A DNA stretch of 64,000 nt from Diadema setosum (lineage: Eukaryota; Echinodermata; Echinoidea; Diadematoida; Diadematidae): assembly GCA_033980235.1 (NCBI GenBank), contig CM067075.1, positions 4,876,486 to 4,940,485 of the forward strand, read 5' to 3'. Made by a program: the position numbers and the translations under genes. The notes under the pieces were generated by a model that had not been told where the DNA came from, did not search any database, and saw only the letters and a list, made by a program, of their open reading frames with translations. Shown here one piece after another: positions 12,981 to 25,360 of the stretch. Each line of letters starts with the position of its first letter. Positions within the stretch are counted from its first letter, which is position 1.

Positions 12981-13053
12981 CAGCCCAAGCGGGATTCGAA
13001 CCCACGACCTCCGGATTACTAGACCAGCACCATAACCACTACACCACCGGGAT
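12981..13053 (-). tRNA. tRNA-Thr(AGT)-like sequence
   Basis: On the minus strand a 73-nt cloverleaf can be drawn. The T arm is GTGGG-TTCGAAT-CCCGC, and the anticodon loop CTAGTAA has anticodon AGT in a loop typical of tRNA-Thr(AGT). The D region is GTAGTGGTTA (A box) and GGTTCGAAT forms the B box. A T-run about 11 nt past the 3' end would terminate Pol III. The acceptor stem has one mismatch plus G-U pairs, the D stem pairs poorly and the anticodon stem has a T-T mismatch. It may therefore be a degraded tRNA or the head of a tRNA-derived SINE rather than a functional gene. Confidence 0.6.
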
Positions 13054-15254
13054 GCCCTAGCACTACCTTTAGACATGAATGATTAAATATAGAAGGGCTT
13101 GGGGGCGCTTCGAAGTTAAGTGCTCTTATTGAATATGCACATGTCATTTGCAACTCGACTAAAGATGATTAAACGCACTGAAATTCTTACTTTAAATAAT
13201 ATTCATAATCTGTTTTTTTTTTTCTTTAATAGCTTGGGATGTACACTGTATCGGTCTACATTTCGCCTGCAATATGGAATTCTTTACTTCGAGACGTTTG
13301 TTTTTTACAAAAGAAAATTAAGAGTCCTTTAAAGGTGCTGTAGAACAGTGGCGTGTTTTTTTTTTTTGGGGGGGGGGGAGGGGAGTCAAATTAGCCTTGG
13401 CCCCTCTCCACCGTCCTTTTTTTTTTCCCCCTTTGGCTGCATTTTTTTTTAGTCATCACATGAAAATTCGTCTGCATCCACCCTGTAGTTTTGCTGATGA
13501 CCTTTCTTTTTAATTATCTTAACCACACACAATTTTGGCCGAATTTCCCCACCCCTCTTGTGAATTTGCTAGCACATGTGTTTATAGTACTGGTGGATTA
13601 AGGATTCGGAGGGGGGGGGGGGGTCGGCCAAAATTTCTCTTTTCTCATATGTAACAAGCCTACGGGGCGAAAGGCTGATATTATGGGCTTTCTACACACA
13701 TTTTTAGATGCTGATTATCGGTTAATATGAGCACGATCATTTATGTTGTGATTAATTTGTTTCCTTTTCATATATGTATGACTTCTATTAGAGACTTAAT
13801 TGGCTTGGCACTCCTTACATCGACCTATTTTAGACACCCATTTCCTTCTCTCTCTCTTGCTTTTTCTCTACTGTCCTGTGAATAGTGTAACTACATGTAC
13901 ATGCAGTACCTCTTCTCTTTTGTATGATATACATCAAGTTTCCATCTGAGCATAATGTGTGTTGCAGCACTCTCAAGCTTCATGCATATGCAGCAACATC
14001 TTTTTATGTTCATATACATAATTATGCTTGATATATTAATTTGAGAATGTTATTCTTTCTTTTGTATATGTTCCGTCCGCACTCTATAGGTGTAAATGTA
14101 CATTGTAAGATTTGGTGCGCATGTTCGACCTGTGTTTCTCTTTTTGTGAACACACAAGAACTGATGTAATAATGAACTTGAATTACGCATATTCTTTAAT
14201 ATTGATTCCATCTCCATTTGCCATTAGATATTTATTGATTTATGGAGCTCTTCCACAATTGTTATCCTTCCCATTGTCATTACTCATCTCTGAATAATTC
14301 AAATTTGATACTTTATTGAGAACCTATGTTTCTTCGATTACATAATGTACCTCTTCAATATACACATGTATTGCTGCAAAAGGCATAATAAAACATGACC
14401 ATAGTTATATATTTAAAATGAAGCTTGAAATTCTGATAATTTTGATATTTATGTATTTTTAGGAGTTTATCAGTTTCGAAGAGTGCATGCAGGATGAGTT
14501 TTATGTTTTTATATGATCAAGTGCAGCTATCAAAGAATCTGTTGAGCAGGAAAGAGAAAGATGGAAAATGAGGAATTATGAGTGAATTCGCATGCAAGCC
14601 AAATGACAATAATGACACCGATAAAAATTGTGACAAAGTAAAAGTCACAAATAATGTGGAATAATAAGAAATAAAGAAATTAATAGATTATTTCAGAGAA
14701 AGAAATAACAGAGTGCATGAGTATGAAAGATGAGTAAATGCAAGTAATCATTACTGACTGGCACATCTTTTTCCCTATATTTAGCGGTATCCTTCATCTT
14801 AGAACAAACATTCATAATTATTATGAAAGAAGTGAACTGAATTTGAATTAAAAATTATGTGAAAAATAAAGAAAGTTAAAAAATAAAAAAAAAACAGTAA
14901 AAAGTAAAAAAATATGAAACACAGTATACCGAGTACATATTAATTACCAAATGATAAATATCCACATGCAGAAGTGTTGAATAATATATCCACACAAAAA
15001 AATGAGGGGGGAGGGCAAAGAAATCTTTGGAGCGATCAACGACAGCTCTAATAACAATGCTATATGAAGATGAAAACAAGGACAACACGCTTTTTAGAAC
15101 AATTAAGAGAAACTGGCTTATATTATCATCTTAATTATCACTTAATGTATTATAATCATCACAATAATCATTACATGGCAATTAATTTCAATTAATAAGG
15201 TTATTGTTGATAAGCAGGTATAGCCCTAATAGTATTTGTATGTAAACACATACG
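13054..15254. other. non-coding; homopolymer tracts
   Basis: Poly-T/poly-G junctions occur at about 13359-13384 and a poly-G run at 13609-13623. The rest is AT-rich without a supported gene. Confidence 0.55.
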
Positions 15255-15690
15255 AAAATGAAATAGCGACGGTTCGTAAATACACGCGTATTGCACGTTA
15301 CCTATTGTGCAGGCCCTACAGCGCGGGTCCCACGAACCGGCGTAATACAACTTACGTCGGTTCGTGAGACCCGCGCTTAAGTACATAACCTATGGTGCGC
15401 GCAAGAAACGATGGATTTACGAACCGACGCAGTGAGTTTGAAGACAGAAATATCGTAATTCTTTTGAATTCACACTAAAATTACACTATGGATAGGAAGA
15501 ACAACTTCCACTCTCATCACCCTGTCAAAATTTTCACACACAAGACAGGAAAAGTCATTGAAAACGTTGTCTAAAACTTGTGAGATCTTCAAACGCGATT
15601 TTCTCAGAATTGCATTTTCGCTCAAAAACGAAATAGCGTCGGTTCGTGGTAACACCGACGATTTCATTAGCTTGTTAAAGTTGGTCGTAT
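15255..15690 (-). repeat. dispersed repeat with CACGAACCGACGC palindromes, copy 2
   Basis: Same family as 8315-8640 but inverted. It contains a 25-bp-arm palindrome (15321-15345 against 15352-15376, 6-nt loop TACAAC) with only two mismatches. Core motifs are GGTTCGTGAGACCCGCGC and its complement. Confidence 0.8.
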
Positions 15691-17410
15691 TTTACAGTGG
15701 CGCAGAGTGTAAAATATACGTTTGTTACACTTGTTCGTCAAAACCGGGTTGGGGAGCAATGAAAGACCTGTAAGCGAACCTTTCTTTGGCAAGCCTTGAC
15801 CCTCACAGGAGAAGACACGGAAGTGTCGCTTAGATATGACAACGCTGGGATTCCTTTAATTCTGTTCAAACTGTTTGAGGTTCATCAAGATCATCGTAAC
15901 CTTCATATAAGATGTTCGCTACTAAGATAAAGTAGTTTCTAAACTCCGCTGTGACAAAAAAGAAAGAAAGAAAAGAAACTACCTGTATAGGCCAACAATA
16001 ACAGCGAGGTTTCTTGCAGACCAGAATTTCACATTGTGTGACCCTGGATCTGCAGCTTTGGATCTTTCAATTTTCGTCTTCAAATCTCAAAATTGACAAG
16101 CTATGATTGACGTTCGAGTGCATCCGCATCCCTTGATAGGCGGGCGACGACGGAGGAACGATGACAAAATTATACCTTCCCTCCCTACCATGACGGCTCC
16201 GCCGCCGGGCCGGCTCCGGCGGCCCGCCTTTCATCTTATCTGACGACCGCCAAGACACGGCTCAACCCGAGAAGGCAGCTATGCTGGATTTCCAGCGGAG
16301 ACCTTCCGACAACTCCCGCCGGATCGCAGGGGCGAAAAACGACAATAAAACACGATAGGCCCGAGGGACTTCCCGTCATCACAGGTGCACGGAAATGTGA
16401 TTTTCTTTCTGGGCTCCGTCATTACAGAGGAATTTTTCCATCCCAAACTCGTCCTGCCTGATAAATCACTCGCGCTATGCAGGTGAACACAGGTACGACT
16501 GTCCTTCGGAACGAGAGCTTGAAATAGAAGCAAAATTTAGGAGGAAATGAGAAGTGATAATCAAGCAGCTGCTCTCATGCCACTTAGGACAAATTAGTGA
16601 TGGTGTTAGGGAAGGAGTGATCGGCGAATTGTCCACGATTTCTTCCTCGATATTTTAGCCTTGGAAAAAAAACATTCATAACAATACAATAAATCAAAAT
16701 GTAAACCTGTAAGACAGCCGGGGCATTTGCTTTTCTTTCAGCAGGCTGCACCGCCACCTACTTCGGTTCGACGTCTCCTAGTTCACCTGCCTCCAGTGTT
16801 TCTTAATTTATAATACATGTAACTTATTTCATCTGCTGCTCTCACCTTTTCTTTCCTCCCATCTTTTGTCCTCTCTCTTTTACTTCCACATGTTTAATTT
16901 CTCCACCCTGTTTACATTGATGTGATGATCATAATTATACGTTAAAGATTTTACTTCCCCTGACACCAAAGTGTGTGACTGACTTTTCCATTCTTAGCTG
17001 TCTTGACTTCGTTAGGCAATGAAAATAGTTTGATAGATTAGAAAAGATAATACTTATAGTATAGGACGGTTTAAGGTGGAGCAAATCGTCGACTTGGAAC
17101 CAGAGGACGACTGATGCTAGACTGAAGTAAGTACAAATTTATGTATTTGTCAAAATGTATACCATGCATGATGTATCACGTTTTTTTTTTTTCTGGATGG
17201 AAATAAAGTTAACTGTAATTGAACTGAAAAAAAAAATGGTCTGTATGGGTGATACGTCAATTAAGGCTGGAGTCTTTTGAAAACAAGTGAAAACCACTTC
17301 CTTGAAGCTTGTTAGAAGTAATTTATGTCATTTGCGATATCAGAGGATCTTAATTTCTTGTGATTTTTTGATCACGCAATGTCAGCGTCCGAAAAAAAAA
17401 AATCATCATT
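15691..17410. other. non-coding; GC-rich patch at 16.1-16.5 kb
   Basis: 16120-16420 is much more GC-rich than its surroundings (e.g. GCCGCCGGGCCGGCTCCGG) and has minus frames of 63 and 84 codons with no domain. It could be a CpG-rich promoter or first exon of an unseen gene, but nothing in the sequence decides this. Confidence 0.4.
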
Positions 17411-17422
17411 GCAATGTTTTAA

Positions 17423-17449
17423 CAATTCAATTCAATTCAATTCAATTCA
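17423..17449 (-). repeat. (GAATT)n tail of a non-LTR element
   Basis: On the minus strand the sequence reads AATAAATGAATTGAATTG..., five tandem GAATT units after an AATAAA-like motif. This is a typical simple-repeat 3' end of a LINE or SINE. The body would lie at higher coordinates (about 17450-17815) but shows no coding remnant. Confidence 0.55.
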
Positions 17450-17817
17450 TTTATTTCATTCTCATTTTCTTTCCAACAAAACATAACACGAGGTAAATCA
17501 GAAAATCCATCATAAGCATGTATACAGTACAAAGTGCGAAGGATTAACGATATCCAACAAACTAATAGAGATGAATCATGTATACATACGGGAAAATACA
17601 AAGTTATATTTTGAGGAGAAAAAAAAAAGAGAACTGAGAGGTCCACTAAAAAGCAGTGCTTGTAGATTGTGGACCACTCAAGAATTTCTTCCAAAAATAC
17701 ACATACAATTACAAATACATTACACATATGCACAACAACATGGTATAACTAAACTAAGGAGATACAATCGAACGGAATGGGACAAAAACAGAATTAGTGG
17801 AAGAAAGGGAAAGGAAG

Positions 17818-17900
17818 AAAGAGAGAGAGAGAGAGAGAGAGAAATGAGAGAGAAGGGGGGAGGGAGAGGGAGGGAGAGGAAAGATAGAGAATGCCTACAC
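17818..17900. repeat. (GA)n purine tract
   Basis: GAGA microsatellite grading into AGGGAG-rich purines. The long frames across it on both strands are low-complexity artefacts. Confidence 0.9.
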
Positions 17901-17925
17901 GCTGAACAAGAGAAACGGAAGAGAG

Positions 17926-18371
17926 AATAAGCCAGTTCGGGGTTAGCTCATGGGCACATGGGTACAAATGACCTTTCTTCTTTCTCAGTTGATTAGGCAC
18001 TCCACTAGTTTCAAGCGACAGAAGGCATGAGCTTGCCCAACGTAACAATTTATGGAATTCATCAGTCATGTTCAAACAAAGGATGAACTTGCATAGACCA
18101 GGTGACCAGAATGATCCTTCCATTGGCATTTTGGAAAGCATCCATTTCATTATTTTGCATTGCGTGTATTAACAATCTCTTTCTATTGATATTGTCAGAC
18201 ACCGCTTTTGCTGTCAGGTGGATGTGCTGGCAAGCACCACTTATAGGGATCAGTTGAATAATCATTACATTACAGATGCTTATCTCAGTGAATTTAAAAA
18301 CCACCATGCTCTGCTGGTACAGATGACCTTTTTCTGCTCATGCTCAAAGTGGAACCCCGAACTGGCTTATT
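17926..18371. mobile_element. 446-bp TIR element (MITE)
   Basis: Perfect 19-bp terminal inverted repeats: AATAAGCCAGTTCGGGGTT at the left end (17926-17944) and its exact complement at 18353-18371. The similarity continues imperfectly inwards (TACAAATGACCTTT against AAAGGTCATCTGTA). No transposase is encoded. It lies just beyond the 3' end of the LINE. Confidence 0.8.
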
Positions 18372-18545
18372 GATGAGGTGCTTCGAACAGCTGGTGACTG
18401 CACGCAGCTGTGTAGAAATTATGCAAATAACATGCCGTATTTCATTGCCTAGTAATGCCGTTTTTCACTGCGTAATAATGAATTAAATAACCGATGATGA
18501 CCCTCATGTTTGCTGTAAGCTGTATAGGTAATGAAAATAAATATC
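18372..18545 (-). other. likely 3' end/UTR of the LINE
   Basis: Sequence downstream of the LINE stop codon on the minus strand, ending near the TIR element. No classical poly-A tail or short repeat tail is visible, so the exact element end is unclear. Confidence 0.35.
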
Positions 18546-21374
18546 TTAGCTAGAATTTAACAAAAAAGATTTCAAATTACGCTTAAAAATGTATAACGAT
18601 GAAGAATTTTTTATTTCAGGACCTAATGAATTCCAAAATTTAGGGCCGATGTATATAAATGTGTTCTGAGCTAATAAGGTTCTCAAAAGGGGTAAGTGAA
18701 ACTCATTAGAGCTCCTAGTAGGATAATCATGAAAAGATTGATTTCGTGGAAACATTGAATTAAAAATATTGGAAAGAGCATTTGTGTTATAATTGAACAT
18801 GATCTGGCCCAGTTGAAAAAGAAACAAATCTTTAATTTTTAAAATCTTATATTCAATGAACAATGAATCTGAATGAGAACGTGGCGAAACCCCACAAATA
18901 ATACGAAGTACTTTCTTTTGTAATAATAATAATTTATCTTATAAAGTTTGATGGGCGCTACCCCATGCTAAAATTCCGTAATTAAGATAAGGTAATATTA
19001 AAGAAAAATACAACGTTAACAAAGACGACGATGGAATGTGAAACTTAAGTCTGTTGATAATACCAATATTTCGTGAAATTATTTTACTTATGTTGATAAT
19101 ATGAGGCCTCCACGAAAGCTTATCATCCACTGTAATACCAAGGAATTTTATGTGGGATACACGTTCTAATTGAGTACCATCAAAAATAAGATCTGTGCTT
19201 AATGTTTCTATGGATTTACTAAAAAGCATATACTTAGTTTTCTGGAGATTAAGTGATAATTTATTAGCTCTTATCCATTGAGTCACTTTTTTCAATTCAG
19301 AGTTGACGGTGTCAATTAAAGTAACTGGGTCTTGATGGGAAAAGAAAACATTTGAGTCATCAGCAAAAAGTATAAATGAGAGTGTATCAGATGACCTGCA
19401 AAAATCATTGATGTAAACAATAAAAAGTAAAGGACCTAATATACTACCCTGAGGGACGCCACATTTAATAAATTTGAAACTTGAGTTATTCTCGTTCAGA
19501 GATACATATTGTTTTCGGTTTTGCAGGTAACTCCTGAACCACTCCAAGGCCTTCCCCCTTATGCCATAATGTGACAATTTATGACATAAAATGTCATGAT
19601 TAATTGTATCGAAGGCCTTGGAGAAGTCCAGGAAGATACCAACAAGATGCGAATGATTATCTATTGTATGCGCGGCATTATCAATAAACTTCAATAGAGC
19701 GTGAATAGTGCTGTGTTTCCGACGAAACCCAAATTGAGAGTTTACAAAAACATTATGAGAGTTAAGAAAATTAATTGTTCTTTTAAATATTAATTTTTCT
19801 AAAATTTTAGATAAGGATGAAAGTAAAGAAATGGGTCTATAATTACTGACATCAAGATCATCTCCTTTTTTAAATAAAGGGACAACCTTAGCAATTTTCA
19901 TTTGATCAGGAAAAACGCCATATAACATAGATTTATTGAAAATATGTACAAGTGGGTCCACAATTGAAGATATAATACCCTTTAAAATGAAATTACTTAT
20001 GTCATCATAACCCGCACTGCGTTTGTTATTCATTCCAGTAACAATATCCATTATTTCATGTTTCGTAGTTGGAACGAAAAAAATAGAACTAGAATTAGAT
20101 TCACCTAAAAAATTTGAAAAATGTGTATTAGACGGTGGTACTTCTTTCGCCAAATTCTCTCCAATCATTGAAAAATAAGAATTAAAAATATTTGCCATAT
20201 CACCAGAATCTTTAAAAATTCTATCATCGAATCGAATTTTTGTAATACTTGATTTCTTTTTTGATACATTCATGGCCTGTTTCAATACCTTCCATGTATT
20301 CTTCATATCATGTTTATATTTTTCTAACTGAATCGCATAATATTTCCTCTTTTCAAATCGTATAACTTTAGTTAAAACATTTTTATACGATGTATATTTC
20401 CTTTTTGACCCTTCAGTTTTTTTCATTTTATATTTATAATATAACCTATTTTTCCTATTCACAGAACGCAAAAGGGATTTAGAAATCCATGGAAGCTTAG
20501 GGGATGTTTTATAATTAACTAACTTATCTTTTATTTTAGGAATATATTCATCTAAATTTCTATTAATTATCTCTAAAAAATTATCACATGATACATTAAC
20601 ATCATCATTATCACAAACACCAGACCAATCAACTCTTTCTAAGCTAGCACCAAGGCTAGCTAAATTTTCTGGTGTGTCTCTTCGTCTAGTTGGAGGAACA
20701 TGAAACTTATTAACCGCATGCTTAAGATTAAACCAAGCCATAACTGGGAAATGATCAGTCATATCGGATAAAATTATAGAAGAATCTAAAAATTGTAATA
20801 AATTACCAAAAATATTATCAAGGAGGGTGGCGGAATGATTTGTAACACGTGTGGGTTTCGAGATTAAAGGCAAAAATGAGGCTGATAAAAGTATTTCAAG
20901 AAACTCTTGTGACATAATATCATTTTTTATCAAATCAATATTAAAATCACCCATTACAAAAACATTTTTATTAACAAAAAGGGGACTCTTTAACACATTT
21001 GTAATACAATTCAAAAAATCATTAGGATTAGAACTAGGGGGTCTGTAAACAATACCAATTATAATATTCTTACTTTGTGGAACAGATATTTCCACAAATA
21101 AAGATTCTATAATATCATTCATTGAATTTAACTCATCGCAAACGTTGTAATCAAATTCATGAGACAAATAAAACGCTACCCCACCACCCGTCCTATTCAA
21201 TCTATTATTAACTATTAAATTATAACCATTTATTGCATACGGTAAATTAATATCAGATGATAACCATGTTTCAGTTAAACCTATAACTGAAATTTGTTGT
21301 TTATTTTGATTATCTAATAATATCTGTAATTCATCAAAATGCTTATTGATACTCCTGACGTTTAAATGTAACAT
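18546..21374 (-). pseudogene. LINE ORF2: endonuclease-reverse transcriptase (CR1/L2 group)
   Basis: The 811-codon frame (21374-18939) begins MLHLNVRSINKHFDEL. It holds an APE-type endonuclease: LTETWL at residues 33-38, GDFNIDL at 142-148, a DNIF motif near 186 and TDHFP near 206. The reverse transcriptase follows: NYRPISLLSS at 511, LDFSKAFDT at 582, PQGSILGPLL at 641 and the catalytic FADD at 670-673. One TAA (18941-18939) interrupts it, and the same frame then continues to 18546 through the C-terminal region (YKILKIKDLFLFQLG ... GPKFWNSLGPEIKN) typical of CR1/L2-like elements. Apart from that stop the protein is intact, so the copy is young. The enzyme would nick DNA and copy its own RNA by target-primed reverse transcription. 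Confidence 0.93.
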
Positions 21375-21646
21375 AGAAAAAATATTTCCAGAAAAAAAAT
21401 TTTCACGATACCTTTAAACTGATCAACTGTAACATACTTAGAAGAAATTTGGGCCGGATCATATTCAAAATCAAAATCATCATATAAATCTTGTGAAGAC
21501 GAATTAACATTATTGGCAAAACAATTATCAATAAAAGCAGATGAATGTGAATTATTCCGACTTGATTCTGTAGGGGAGTGTCTAAACAAATCAAAGAGTT
21601 CATCATCATCAAGGGAATCAAATGCTAGGTTGGGTCTATTAGCCAT
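21375..21646 (-). pseudogene. N-terminal part of LINE ORF (frameshifted)
   Basis: A 94-codon frame starting MANRPNLAFDSLDDDELFDLF, rich in Asp, Ser and Asn. It ends in another frame over the start of the endonuclease frame. In the third frame the DNA reads YRENFFSGNIFSM directly into MLHLNVRSI, so a 1-nt indel, plausibly in the T8 run near 21394, probably separates two parts of one ORF. Alternatively it is a short ORF1. The 5' UTR would lie beyond 21646. Confidence 0.6.
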
Positions 21647-22329
21647 AATGAAAAGCAGGATCTACATAACAGCATATCAATTGGTGAGGTTGCAAGAGAA
21701 AGACATATTCTGGCATAAGTGAAGCACAAACAATTCCGAGTTCATGGAGAGTACAGCGAGTAGGCAAACACAAATAAACAAAGAATTCTGACAACATAAA
21801 CAATGAACATAGAACACATAAACAGACTTGAATAAGTGTATGAAAAAACATTAATTTTCAGCACAAAGCATAATATGTCTGCGTTGCAGGTCTCATAAAT
21901 TAATCTTCTTGTTTTTCTACATGGGACATTGGCTATCCTCTTGACAAAATATGGATGTAATCAAGGTGTCGATAAAAATTGTTAATGGCAAACAGATATT
22001 GCAGAATGTTGAGGGTTTTTTTTTTTAAATAAAAAATCAAGATACACATGAAAATGAGCTATAGCTTATCATGCTAAGTGGATGAGTAATAAACAGATTA
22101 AAGCTTTCACGCAATGAATCCATTTTGGGAGAAAAATATACAAAGAAAGTGTATATTATTTGCGTTGAACAAAAGGAGCGACAATGTGGAGGCCACAAAG
22201 AAAAGAAAAATATATATATAAAATCACACATTATCAACTCAGTATCAGAATAAGTTTACACATATTACACAGCACTGTTATTTCCAATAACAATTCAACA
22301 GTAAATCTATTCTGATCACTTTAAAAAAA
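21647..22329. other. possible LINE 5' UTR and unassigned DNA
   Basis: AT-rich sequence without a coding signal. The LINE 5' boundary cannot be placed from one copy. Confidence 0.4.
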
Positions 22330-23650
22330 ACTAGAAATGTCGCTTTGGCGACTGGTATGCCTCCGCCATAATGCATGATTTTCCCAATAGGTCTAGATAG
22401 TACATGTGGACAATGTGTGATTACATTTTCACAAAATTGGCAAAATATTGAAATGACAAGTTTGTCACAAATGTGTTGAATGTTCACCTTCCTTGACCTA
22501 GGTTTAATTGGATGAATAGGAGAGCATGTATCTAGGGATTTAAGGACTTTTAACTCGACTTTGACTCATTCATACATTTAGGCATTCAGTAGTTTTCAAG
22601 GTACAGGTGTGGAGAAAAAGTGCAATTTCTGAATTGAATAGTAAATTGTTACCATTTTCATCTGGCCCTTGACCCTAAAATTTGTAAGATAATCACTTTC
22701 AGGTAGAACATGCATAATATGTACTAAGTTTCAAGATAACTTGAGCCACTTCCGAGATATGGAGGAAAAAGTTAGTTCAGCATTTTCACTTGATCTTTGA
22801 CCTTTTGACCTTTGAGGCAAAAAAAGAATAAAAAAAAAACTTTCCAGAGAATTTCTATTAGGTTACACATGTATGCATACACCAAGTGTAAAAAAAAAAA
22901 ATAACCCTGCTGGCATTGCATGATAGGAGGGAAATAGTAAAATTTTGAAGTGTTGCACTTGACCTTTGACCCCTGACCTTTGACCCATGAACCTCATGAA
23001 CCCCATGAAATATACTATGTTCTATGAAGATACCTTGAACAATTTTCCAAGGTATGGAGGAAAAAAAAAAGAAGTTTTAATATTTTTACTTGACCTTTTG
23101 ACCTTTGACCTTTGACCTCATGACCCAAACTTTCACCAGAGAATCTTGATTGGGTAATACATGTATACACTAAGTTTCAAGAAAATATCTTCACGTATTC
23201 AATAGATATGGTGGAAATAGTGAAATTTTATGTATTTGACCCTGACCTTTTGACCTTTGACCTTTGACCTCATGACCCAAACTTTCACCAGAGAATTTTA
23301 ATTGGGTAATACATGTATACACTAAGTTTCAAGAAAATATCTTCAGGCATTCAATAGATATGGTGGAAATAGTGAAATTTTATGTATTTGACCTTGACCT
23401 TTTGACCTTTGACCTTGAGCATGTGCACCCAAAAGTTGATAGGCACAACTTCACCCCCTAATACACATACATGCCAAGTTTCATTAGGATACCTCAACAG
23501 GTTTCGATAGTTACCTTGTCCACAAAATTCATTACGGACGGACGGAAGGACGGACGGACGGACGGAAGGACGGACGGACGGACGGACGGACGGACGGACA
23601 ACCCGAAAACATAATGCCTCCGGCACCACTTCGTGGCGGAGGCATAAAAA
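22330..23650. mobile_element. TIR element with TGACCTTTGACC repeats and (CGGA)n end
   Basis: Starts CTAGAAATGTCGCTTTGGCG and carries TATGCCTCCGCCA near the left end. It closes with TGGCGGAGGCATA, a 13-bp inverted match, just after a (GGAC)n tract (23535-23600). The interior contains degenerate units separated by TGACCTTTGACC strings; 23121 and 23273 start two near-identical units 152 bp apart. There is no coding capacity; 'PSVRPSVRPS' frames are translations of the CGGA repeat. A partial second copy begins at about 35502. Confidence 0.8.
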
Positions 23651-24137
23651 AAAACTTGAACTGCATGTGAATAATAATTAATATATGTAAAAAAAACAAA
23701 CAAACAAACAAAAAAACAAAAAAAACCAAAAAAACATGCAATACCCTCATGCAAAACATGCAATACCCTCAGAGTACATCGTTAACTATGACAAGGACGG
23801 TGTGTTTTCGCACAAAAATGTAAAGACTTGATCCTGTATCATCATTATCTATAGCCACTTTTACTTTCAAGTTTGAAGACAACCTTGCGGGAAAAAAAAA
23901 AGAATTAGAGAAAAAAAAATGAATTTTCCATTGTCATAGAAGAATCATCAATCATATTAATATAGACTTGGTGCGGAGAGGTGCCACCATCGAAGGAGAA
24001 AAAGAAAGTGTGTAGTGGAGAATAATCATGTCCTCATAGACAAGATGGGGTGCAGGGAATCCAAAGCATGACAGCAAAGTCTTACTTTTTTTTTTTACAG
24101 TTACATGACCCTGCCAGGACCCTAACATGACAATTTC
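23651..24137. other. non-coding, no gene seen
   Basis: A-rich microsatellite (23686-23735) and AT-rich sequence with no supported feature. Confidence 0.5.
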
Positions 24138-24745
24138 TTGAAAAGGAAATCCACCCCAAAAATGAATAAACTTCAAAAGGAAAATTAGATTCTTGATACA
24201 GAACGACAGAAAAAACACAATAAATCGGATAAGAAATAAGGAAGATATGGCATTTTGAAATGCCCCACTTTTTATGAAGACATTTCTAGATCAGTCCTAA
24301 TGAATATTCAAATCAGGAAGTTGACGATGTTATGCTTTCACAATTTCTTATTCATTTCACTTACAGATATGACAAAAATCTCATATTTCAACTGTATGAA
24401 TATAACATTTGTCTTAACCAAAATAAAAAAGAACAAATGTGATATATCTTCGTATGGGAACATGCTTTTACTTGTATTAGCTAAAAATAACAACTTTCCA
24501 AATTTCATAATTAAACATACATGAAAAATTGTGAGAGTATGTCATCATCGACTCATTCATTTGAATATTCACAAGGACTGGTCAAGAAATGTTTTCCGGA
24601 AAAAAAAAATGTGAAATTTCAAAATGTCATATCTTCCTCATTTCCTATCAGACTTTTGCTATTTTTGTATCATTCTGTAATAAGGAATATTTTTCTCTTC
24701 CTTTAGAGGTTTATTTATTTTTAGGGTGGATTTCTTCTTTAAAGA
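24138..24745. mobile_element. 608-bp MITE with ~130-bp terminal inverted repeats
   Basis: The left arm (24138-24270; GGAAATCCACCCCAAAAATG ... AAGATATGGCATTTTGAAAT) is an imperfect reverse complement of the right arm (24607-24745; ATTTCAAAATGTCATATCTT ... TTTTTAGGGTGGATTTCTTC). The central part, about 330 bp, is AT-rich. No protein is encoded. Non-autonomous, with the transposase family unknown. Confidence 0.8.
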
Positions 24746-25225
24746 GCTCAGAAAGTTCGTTGTATGAACAAACAGCGAATGCATGCTTTCCTGATAGATA
24801 CTTATGATTAATCTGTATGCAACCTGGCGTCGGTTAAATGAGGTCTCTTGAAATGTATTGCCATAAAAGTAACTTAATACGAGCGTTTTGATATCTGTTG
24901 AAAGCTGTAAGAGGAATTCAAATGACATTCAATTTCTAATCATACCTTAGAAATCTTACCTCGGAAGTGAGCTTAAAATGTATACCTCATTACTCTAGTT
25001 TTGTTTTTATACATTTGTTATTTTTATATCATAATTATCTATATATGTCGTAAAAGTGGACTATTATATTCTCCACAAAATTTACATTTCGATTTACGTT
25101 CTCATACTTTTATTTTATTTGTGTCCTTGAGAAAAATAAAGGAACACACTCATAAAATCAAATCATCTAAACTCAACTCAACTGAAAAAAAAAATCAAAA
25201 TAAATACAAAAAATTTTATTCTGCA

Positions 25226-25360
25226 GGGATTTGATTTGATTTGATTTGAAAGGGTATTTATTGATAAATATCCATTGCAGCCCGCAGGCTGAATTGCGGA
25301 CGTTTTACAGTAATAAGCACGATTAATATCAAATATGTACAAGAGTGTATAAATACATAG
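25226..25360 (-). repeat. (CAAAT)n-tailed LINE/SINE 3' fragment
   Basis: On the minus strand, AATAAATACCCTTT is followed by CAAATCAAATCAAATC, a retroelement-like 3' end. The adjacent GCAGCCCGCAGGCTGAATTG looks like a conserved 3' region. The upstream body is not recognisable. Confidence 0.5.

Noticed and set aside
17571..18150. Overlapping 118-119-codon ORFs on both strands
   Set aside because: They cross a GA microsatellite; Arg/Glu and Ser/Leu runs come from it.
23351..23763. ORFs with PSVRPSVRPS repeats (also near 54349-54537)
   Set aside because: Translations of CGGA/GGAC microsatellites at the ends of TIR elements.
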